Shown: in pieces, positions 57,940 to 64,000 of the stretch
How positions within the stretch are numbered: position 1 is the stretch's first letter
Layout of the letters: the number at the start of each line of letters is the position of its first letter
Origin: Amycolatopsis sp. DSM 110486
GTDB lineage: Bacteria > Actinomycetota > Actinomycetes > Mycobacteriales > Pseudonocardiaceae
Assembly (NCBI RefSeq): GCF_019468465.1
Contig: NZ_CP080519.1
Location: 2,061,001-2,125,000, forward strand
Direction of reading: 5' to 3'
DNA: 64,000 nucleotides
Made by a program: the position numbers and the translations under genes
Notes under the pieces: generated by a model
What the model was told of the DNA's origin: nothing
Databases searched by the model: none
What the model saw: the letters and a program-made list of their open reading frames with translations, nothing else

Positions 57940-59081
57940 CGCACTACGACGTGATCGTGATCGGCCTCGGCGGCATGGGCAGCGCCGCGGCGTACCGGCT
58001 CGCGCAGCGCGGGCAACGGGTGATCGGCATCGACCAGTTCGCGCCCGTGCACAACCTCGGCTCCAGCCACGGCGGTTCGCGCATCACGCGCCAGGCCTAC
58101 CTCGAAGGCCCCGACTACGTGCCGTTGCTGCTGCGCGCGCACGAGCTGTGGGACGAGGTCGAACGCGACACCGGCCGGCACCTGTTCACGCGCTGCGGCG
58201 GGCTGATGGCCGGGTCGCCGGACTCGCGCACGATCACCGGCAGTGTGCTCTCGGCCGAGAAGTTCGACATCCCGCACGAGCTGCTCGACGCGCCGGAGAT
58301 CCGCCGCCGTTTCCCCACGATGGCCCCGCGCGACGACGAGGTGGCGCTCTACGAGCCGGGCGCCGGGTTCGTGTCGCCGGAGGGCAGCGTCGCCGCGCAC
58401 CTGCAGCTCGCCGCGCGCCACGGCGCCGAGCTGCACCACGAGGAGCAGGTGTTCACGTGGAGCACGTCGGAGTCGGGCGTGCGCGTGGGGACGGCGTCGA
58501 GCTACTACACGGCTTCGCGGCTGGTGCTGTGCCCCGGCGCGTGGGCGCCGTCGCTGCTGGCCGACCTCGGCGTGGACTTCGAGGTGCAGCGGCAGGTGCA
58601 GTACTGGTTCGAACCGGCGGACGCGGCGGCGTTCGCGGCCGAGCGGCACCCGGTGTACCTGTGGGAAACCGAGCAGGGCGAACAGTTCTACGGCTTTCCC
58701 GCGCACTCACCGCAGGGCGTGAAGGTGGCTTCGCACCTCGCCGGCACGCCGTGCACCGCCGACACGATCGACCGCCGCGTGCACGACGAGGAGGTGCGCG
58801 CCGTCACCGATCTCGTCGGCTCGCGGTTGCCGGCGCTGGGCGCGTTCCGCCGTGCCGCGACCTGCCTGTACACGAACACGCCCGACGAGGACTTCGTGAT
58901 CGCGCGGCACCCGGCGCACCCGCGTGTGGTCGTGGCGTGCGGGTTTTCGGGGCACGGCTTCAAGTTCGTGCCCGTGGTCGGCGAGATCGTGGCCGATCTG
59001 ATCGTCGACGGGAGCACGACGCACCCGATCGCCCTCTTCGACCCGGCACGATTCGAACCCGCGCGCTTCGACGAACGCTGA
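57936..59081 (+). CDS. Monomeric sarcosine oxidase/N-methyltryptophan oxidase-like flavoprotein
   Basis: 381-residue MSOX-family oxidase. N-terminal [36 protein letters not shown], and the flavin-linking Cys in [17 protein letters not shown], where MSOX carries covalently bound FAD. It probably demethylates a secondary N-methyl amine (sarcosine or similar) to formaldehyde and peroxide. TTG start coupled to the dehydrogenase stop. The pair with the GcvT-type dehydrogenase suggests stepwise loss of methyl groups from dimethylglycine. Confidence 0.87.
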   Translation: MTHYDVIVIGLGGMGSAAAYRLAQRGQRVIGIDQFAPVHNLGSSHGGSRITRQAYLEGPDYVPLLLRAHELWDEVERDTGRHLFTRCGGLMAGSPDSRTITGSVLSAEKFDIPHELLDAPEIRRRFPTMAPRDDEVALYEPGAGFVSPEGSVAAHLQLAARHGAELHHEEQVFTWSTSESGVRVGTASSYYTASRLVLCPGAWAPSLLADLGVDFEVQRQVQYWFEPADAAAFAAERHPVYLWETEQGEQFYGFPAHSPQGVKVASHLAGTPCTADTIDRRVHDEEVRAVTDLVGSRLPALGAFRRAATCLYTNTPDEDFVIARHPAHPRVVVACGFSGHGFKFVPVVGEIVADLIVDGSTTHPIALFDPARFEPARFDER

Positions 59082-59085
59082 CCGC

Positions 59086-59727
59086 TCAGGACAGCAGCGA
59101 CTTGGCCAGCATCGGCAAGTCGACACCGGCCACGCCGTCGAGCACGTGCCACGGCGCGAGCCAGCCGGCCGCGGCCAGCTCGTCGTACACGGCGGCGCAG
59201 CGCTGCTGCAGGGCGTCGTCGGATTCGAACGCGTCCCGCGCGCGCTCGCTGTCCGCGGCGGCGCGGCGGACAGCGCGTTCGGCGGCGACCTCCGGGGACA
59301 CCCGCAGCAGCAGGTGCGCGTCGGGCCGCGGGAGCGCGAAGCGGTCGACCTCGATGCCCCACACCCAGCGCACGACGTCGCCGTCGGCGTTCTCCCGCAA
59401 GCGTGCGGCTGCGTACGCGGCGTTGGACGCCACGTAGCGGTCGAGCAGCACGACGTCGTTGTCCGCCAGCAGCGCACGGATCTCGTCTGCCGCGCCGCTG
59501 CGGTCGAGGGCGTAGAGCAGGGCCATGCCGTAGACGGAGTCGGCGAGGTCGCCGTGGCCGCGGTGCAGGGCCTCGCGCACGAGGTCCGCGTGGATGCTGC
59601 GGCCGTAACGCGGGAACGCCAGGCTGCCGACCCGCGCGCCCCCGCGCTGCAGCTCAGCGGTGAGCCCGTCCGCGAGGGTGCGCTTGCCGGCACCGTCCAG
59701 ACCTTCGATCACGACCAGTCGCCCCAC
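59086..59727 (-). CDS. tmk: dTMP kinase
   Basis: 213-residue thymidylate kinase making dTDP. P-loop EGLDGAGKRTL, DR motif in VVLLDRYVASNAAYAA and lid region RRAAADSERARD are present. GTG 59727 is 7 nt beyond TAGGGT (59740-59735), predicting a leaderless mRNA. The mtrA-tmk neighbourhood is conserved in mycobacteria (Rv3246c-Rv3247c), but here a 5-kb oxidase cluster lies between them. Confidence 0.9.
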   Translation of the reverse strand: MGRLVVIEGLDGAGKRTLADGLTAELQRGGARVGSLAFPRYGRSIHADLVREALHRGHGDLADSVYGMALLYALDRSGAADEIRALLADNDVVLLDRYVASNAAYAAARLRENADGDVVRWVWGIEVDRFALPRPDAHLLLRVSPEVAAERAVRRAAADSERARDAFESDDALQQRCAAVYDELAAAGWLAPWHVLDGVAGVDLPMLAKSLLS

Positions 59728-59749
59728 GGGGCTCACCCTAGGACAGCCG

Positions 59750-60775
<1,026 letters not shown>

Positions 60776-60819
60776 GGAAGGAATCCTTAGTCGCGGTGGT
60801 AAACCTCGTCGGTGCGGTC

Positions 60820-60864
60820 AAGTCCGCACCTGTGGACCACCATAAGTCCACGACTGCGGACTTA
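60820..60864. promoter_or_regulatory. TetR operators between aldo/keto reductase and tetR
   Basis: TAAGTCC-N8-GGACTTA (60843-60864) is perfect. A half-conserved second copy, AAGTCC-N8-GGACCA, lies at 60820-60839, with the same 8-bp spacer and 23-bp offset. Both fall between the divergent starts. Confidence 0.85.
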
Positions 60865-60915
60865 GCAACCCGCACTTGTCCCGGAGCCGGGGCCCGGGCT
60901 CGTACGCTGGCGACC

Positions 60916-61542
60916 ATGAGCCCTGATTCGACGCCGAAGCGCCGGGACCCCGTGGCCACGCGCGCGGCGATCCTGAACGCCGCCCGCAAGGCGTTCACCG
61001 AGCACGGCTACGACGGCGCCGGCGTCCGCGAGATCGCCGGCGCGGCCGACGTGGACGCGCGGCTGATCGGCAAGTACTTCGGCTCGAAGGAAGGGCTCTT
61101 CGCCGAAGTCGTGGAGGCCGCGTTCGAGAAGTCGATGATGATGACGCCCGACCTCAACGCCGAGGCGGCGCGCGCCCTGCTGACCGGCGACGACCAGCAC
61201 GCGTCCGACGGGCTGCTGCTGACCCTGCGCTCGGTCGCCAACCCGCGCGCGGCGGCGATCATGCGCGAGAGCATCGAGCGCAACTACCAGAGCCGGCTCG
61301 CCGACGCGCTCCCCGGAACCGACGCGACCGGCCGCTCGGCACTGCTGATCGCCATCTGCGCCGGGATGCTGCTCAACCGCATGCTGCTCGGTTCGACCGT
61401 GTTCACCGGGCCCGACGCCGAAGGCCTGATCCCGTACCTGCACGCGGCGCTCGACGCCGTGGCCGTGGCCCCGGACGAGACGGTGGTCGACCGGCGGCCC
61501 GGCGGGAGGGACGGCACCGCCGGGCCGGCCGGTACGCCTTAG
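60916..61542 (+). CDS. TetR-family regulator
   Basis: 208-residue repressor. The helix-turn-helix is in HGYDGAGVREIAGAADVDAR with LIGKYFGSKEGLF. A helical ligand domain follows. ATG 60916 is 7 nt beyond TACGCT (60903-60908), so leaderless. Longer in-frame extension lacks a signal. Divergent from the aldo/keto reductase, with its probable operator between. The stop overlaps the convergent small-protein gene by 4 bp (TTAG). Confidence 0.88.
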   Translation: MSPDSTPKRRDPVATRAAILNAARKAFTEHGYDGAGVREIAGAADVDARLIGKYFGSKEGLFAEVVEAAFEKSMMMTPDLNAEAARALLTGDDQHASDGLLLTLRSVANPRAAAIMRESIERNYQSRLADALPGTDATGRSALLIAICAGMLLNRMLLGSTVFTGPDAEGLIPYLHAALDAVAVAPDETVVDRRPGGRDGTAGPAGTP

Positions 61543-61910
61543 GCGGCCTCGCGCCGCGCGTGCAGCAGGTAGCCCCCGCCGCCGGTGAGCAGCAGGCCCG
61601 CGAGGATGAGCAGCGGCAGCCAGCCCGAGTCGTGGTCCTCGGGCGGCGGGGTGTCGCCGCGCGGCAGGACGTCGGCGACGAGGCGGACGGCGTGCGCCTC
61701 ACCGGAGGCCGACTGCGGAACGAGGTGGGCGTTGCCGACGCCGGAGGGCTGCGCCGCGCTCGCGCCCGGTGCCGACGTCAGCAACGCCATGCCGACGAGC
61801 ACCACGAGGGCCAGGACCCGGCCTGTGGTGCGTACTCTCTCGATCCGGACCCGGCCACGGTGGACGGCCGCCCGGGTGGTGACGTGTAACTGCTCGGCGA
61901 ACACCGGCAT
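61539..61910 (-). CDS. Small exported membrane-anchored protein
   Basis: 123-residue protein. N-terminal signal helix (VLALVVLVGMALLTSAPGAS), extracytoplasmic segment of about 50 residues rich in Pro/Asp (GDTPPPEDHDSG), then a C-terminal helix (WLPLLILAGLLLTGGGGYLL) and a basic end (HARREAA). This looks like a sortase-substrate topology but no LPxTG is present (LPRGD only). GGGGAGGT precedes ATG 61910. Function unknown. Confidence 0.7.
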   Translation of the reverse strand: MPVFAEQLHVTTRAAVHRGRVRIERVRTTGRVLALVVLVGMALLTSAPGASAAQPSGVGNAHLVPQSASGEAHAVRLVADVLPRGDTPPPEDHDSGWLPLLILAGLLLTGGGGYLLHARREAA

Positions 61911-62164
61911 GGACCTCCCCACCCCCACGACGTGACCCTCGGTCGTCACAACGGTGAACAGTGCGGTCACGCGGAGCAAGATGCTCTTCCGGTGATCAAC
62001 GCGTTCCGGGTCAGTCCTGGAACACGGAATGGGCACCCTTGCGTGGCCAACCACCCCGAACGGGGGTCGGAGCGGCTACCGTGCGCTGCTAACGTGAACG
62101 TTCCGCGGTGTTCACGGCCGGCGCACGCAGTGATCTCCACACTGGTCTGGTGAAGGGACAAGCG

Positions 62165-63157
62165 GTGTCTCGAGACGGGGAAGGCGCACTGATCATCGAA
62201 CCTGTTCGCCGTGGCTCGGGCGATCTGCCCGCGGAGCTGGCCGACGCGTTGCGCACCGGCGAGTTCCACCACGCCCTGCGCACGGCCATCTCGCACCGCG
62301 GACTGTCGCTGGCCCGCCTGCGCGCCCACCTGGCGCTGCGCGGCGTCCAGATTGGACAGTCGACGCTCAGCTACTGGCAGCGGGGGCTGCGCCAGCCCGA
62401 GGTACCCAAAGCGTTGCCGGCCGTGCGCGCTCTGGAGTCGGTGCTGCAGCTGCCGTCCGACTCGCTGGTGGTGCTGATCGGCCCGCGCACCTCCCGCCCG
62501 CGCGGCCACCAGGCCGCGGTGTCGTTCCACGACCTGCGCTCGGGCGACATGGGCTCGATCGTCGACCAGCTGCTCGCCGACCTGGGCGTGCTGCCCTCGT
62601 CGAACCACTCCAACGCCGACCTGGAACTGCTCTCGGTCCACGACCGCATCACGGTCGACGAGCGCCGCCGCCAGGTCAGCATCCGCACGCGCTTGGTCAC
62701 GCGCGCACGGCGGCACGGCCCCGACCGCTACGTGACCGTGTACAACGGCGACCCCGGCTGCAAGATCGACGACGTCGAGCTGATCACCGCCGAGGGCTGC
62801 CGCGTCGGGCGGATCCGGCGCCACCCCGGCGGCGAGACGATGGCGACCGAGCTGCTCTTCGACCGCAAACTCGGCGAAGGTGACATCCACGTCTTCTGCT
62901 TCGAGGTGCGCGACGACTCCAGCGCGTTGTTCCCCGGCTACTACCGCATGCTGCGCGACCAGGCCGCGAGCTACCTGCTGCAGCTGCAGTTCGCGCCCAC
63001 CGCGATGCCCGCGCGCTGCACCCGCCAGGTCCGCGCGCGCGACGACGCCCTGCCTGTCGAGGCCGAAGAGCTCCCGCTCGACACGGGCGGCGTGACGAGC
63101 GGCTATTTCCGCGACGCGGGACCGGGGCTGGCCGGCATCGCCGTCGAGTGGAACTGA
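62165..63157 (+). CDS. HTH (XRE-like) protein with unrecognised C-terminal domain
   Basis: 330-residue protein. An N-terminal helix-turn-helix (LSLARLRAHLALRGVQIGQS, TLSYWQRGLRQPEVPKAL; residues about 35-85) is followed by a large beta-rich domain (DLELLSVHDRITVDERRRQV, GDIHVFCFEVRDDSSALFPG) for which I know no family. GTG 62165 follows AAGGGA at 6 nt. An in-frame start 19 codons upstream lacks a ribosome site. The beta domain is not an enzyme by visible motifs and may sense a cell-envelope or small-molecule signal. Confidence 0.72.
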   Translation: MSRDGEGALIIEPVRRGSGDLPAELADALRTGEFHHALRTAISHRGLSLARLRAHLALRGVQIGQSTLSYWQRGLRQPEVPKALPAVRALESVLQLPSDSLVVLIGPRTSRPRGHQAAVSFHDLRSGDMGSIVDQLLADLGVLPSSNHSNADLELLSVHDRITVDERRRQVSIRTRLVTRARRHGPDRYVTVYNGDPGCKIDDVELITAEGCRVGRIRRHPGGETMATELLFDRKLGEGDIHVFCFEVRDDSSALFPGYYRMLRDQAASYLLQLQFAPTAMPARCTRQVRARDDALPVEAEELPLDTGGVTSGYFRDAGPGLAGIAVEWN

Positions 63158-63173
63158 CGCGACCGGTGAACAA

Positions 63174-63204
63174 CGGGGCCCCCGACCTGCGTTGACGGGC
63201 CCCG
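63174..63204 (+). terminator. Hairpin after the HTH protein gene
   Basis: CGGGGCCC (63174-63181) pairs with GGGCCCCG (63197-63204) over a 15-nt loop, 17 bp after the stop. Confidence 0.6.
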
Positions 63205-63253
63205 GTGCCGCGCGCACGATGAGTTTTCGGGGCAGCCTCACCAGGAGCCGGAT

Positions 63254-63550
63254 ATGAGTTTCGTACAAGTCATCGAGTTCAAGACCTCACACCCGGACGA
63301 GCTGAACGAGCTCATGGACGAGTGGAAAACCGCGACGCAGGGCAGTCGCACGGCCACCCACGCGGTGGTGATGAGCGACCGCGACAACCCCGGGACGTAC
63401 ATGGAGTTCGTCGAGTTCCCGTCGTACGAAGAGGCGATGCGGAACTCGGAGCTGCCGGAGACCGCGAAGTTCGCCGAGCGGATCGGCAAGCTGTGCGACG
63501 GACCGCCGGTGTTCCACAACCTCGAGGTGATGCGGGACGAACGGCTCTGA
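63254..63550 (+). CDS. Small ferredoxin-like-fold protein, conserved hypothetical
   Basis: 98-residue protein, MSFVQVIEFKTSHPDELNEL at the start, then VMSDRDNPGTYMEFVEFPSY and HNLEVMRDERL. The strand-helix-strand pattern and conserved aromatics suggest the dimeric alpha/beta-barrel (ABM/dabb-like) group. No active site assignable. CAGGAG precedes ATG 63254. Confidence 0.72.
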   Translation: MSFVQVIEFKTSHPDELNELMDEWKTATQGSRTATHAVVMSDRDNPGTYMEFVEFPSYEEAMRNSELPETAKFAERIGKLCDGPPVFHNLEVMRDERL

Positions 63551-63589
63551 GCGGCCGGGCGCCGCGCGGGCGACCCGGCCGCCACCGCG

Positions 63590-64000
63590 TCAGAGGACGA
63601 TCAGATCCGTGACGCTGTAGGACAACGAGCCGCGGAAGCCCGCGCCGGTGCGCTGCGGCGCCAGGTCGGCCAGCTCCTCGGCCTGCGCCGGGAAGAACGA
63701 CAGCTCACCGGTGCCGGTCCACGTACCGGCCACCTGCGGAGTGTCCAAAACGGACTGCGTCAGCTCGTGCACGGCGGGGTTCTGCTGCTGCCCGGCCGTG
63801 AGCCGCGGGAAGTAGCGCAGGTTCACGATCGGCCGCCCCAGCGCCGGGATGGTCGGCGCGGTCTTCTCGAGCGTCACGCGCGCTTCGGCCAGCTGCCGGC
63901 CGTTCGACGACAGCGTGGCACCGAACCGGCCGCCGGGGCCGACCACCGGGCCGGCCTGGCTCGGCACGCCGAACGCGCGGGTCTGGTGCACGGCCCCGAT
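63590..64000 (-). CDS. Acetoacetate decarboxylase-like protein, partial (5' end outside window)
   Basis: The C-terminal 136 or so residues are visible (GRPIVNLRYFPRLTAGQQQN, WTGTGELSFFPAQAEELADL, GFRGSLSYSVTDLIVL), matching the ADC fold family in my reading. The frame runs off the end of the window without a start codon; GTG 63991 is internal or optional. Enzymatic Lys is outside the visible part. Many such actinobacterial genes are not true decarboxylases. Confidence 0.65.
   Translation of the reverse strand: MGAVHQTRAFGVPSQAGPVVGPGGRFGATLSSNGRQLAEARVTLEKTAPTIPALGRPIVNLRYFPRLTAGQQQNPAVHELTQSVLDTPQVAGTWTGTGELSFFPAQAEELADLAPQRTGAGFRGSLSYSVTDLIVL

Noticed and set aside
61539..61910. Sortase-anchored protein
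   Set aside because: Topology fits but LPRGD is not LPxTG and the position is too far from the C-terminal helix.

Overview
The window is high-GC actinobacterial chromosome, most like a Pseudonocardiaceae (Amycolatopsis-type) genome. The support is the MtrA-MtrB-LpqB signalling module, WhiB1, a SigR/RsrA thiol-stress pair, PdtaS, two F420-type (LLM) oxidoreductases, an actinobacterial KGD-type 2-oxoglutarate decarboxylase, the 24-residue ribosomal protein bL37, and many leaderless GTG/ATG starts 6-8 nt after a TANNNT box. No tRNA, rRNA, CRISPR array, insertion sequence or prophage was seen.

Layout. 1-5.4 kb: 3' part of kgd, a type I methionine aminopeptidase behind a paired palindromic operator, a secreted subtilisin-like protease, a GNAT acetyltransferase and a deleted gene remnant. 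5.4-8.8 kb: a four-gene osmoprotectant (OpuC-type) ABC importer. 9-13.6 kb: a branched-polyamine-synthase-like enzyme, two tandem LLM oxidoreductases that share an operator, and malic enzyme. 14-17.4 kb: an RmlC-like epimerase, a SRPBCC-MarR operon, and a decayed hotdog/cholesterol-oxidase-like pair that still has a TetR-type operator.

17.4-59.7 kb follows, from memory, the gene order of Mycobacterium tuberculosis Rv3214 to Rv3247c: histidine phosphatase, GNAT, membrane protein, DAG-kinase-like, whiB1, pdtaS, rsrA-sigR, YbaK, SRAP, rsgA, an Rv3231c-like gene, WS/DGAT, an Rv3235-like gene, secA, hpf, comF, lpqB-mtrB-mtrA, tmk. Accessory blocks interrupt this backbone: a PadR membrane operon plus SDR and a double-MerR/erythromycin-esterase pair (21.3-26.1 kb), a HicBA-like toxin-antitoxin pair (29.8-30.65 kb), P450 and lipoprotein genes (33.2-36.4 kb), a TetR/FAD-monooxygenase pair (36.4-38.7 kb), and an IclR-controlled N-methylglycine oxidation cluster between mtrA and tmk (54.1-59.1 kb). 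aroA, which lies between SRAP and rsgA in M. tuberculosis, is absent here. 59.7-64 kb: an aldo/keto reductase/TetR pair with a clear operator, a small exported protein, an HTH protein with an unrecognised C-terminal domain, and part of an acetoacetate-decarboxylase-like gene.

How the genes work together. The OpuC importer could bring in betaine-type osmolytes and the N-methylglycine oxidases could demethylate their products, but this link is inference. SigR/RsrA, WhiB1, PdtaS and MtrAB-LpqB form a dense set of conserved stress and cell-envelope regulators. Several accessory units consist of one regulator, one or two enzymes and a recognisable palindrome.
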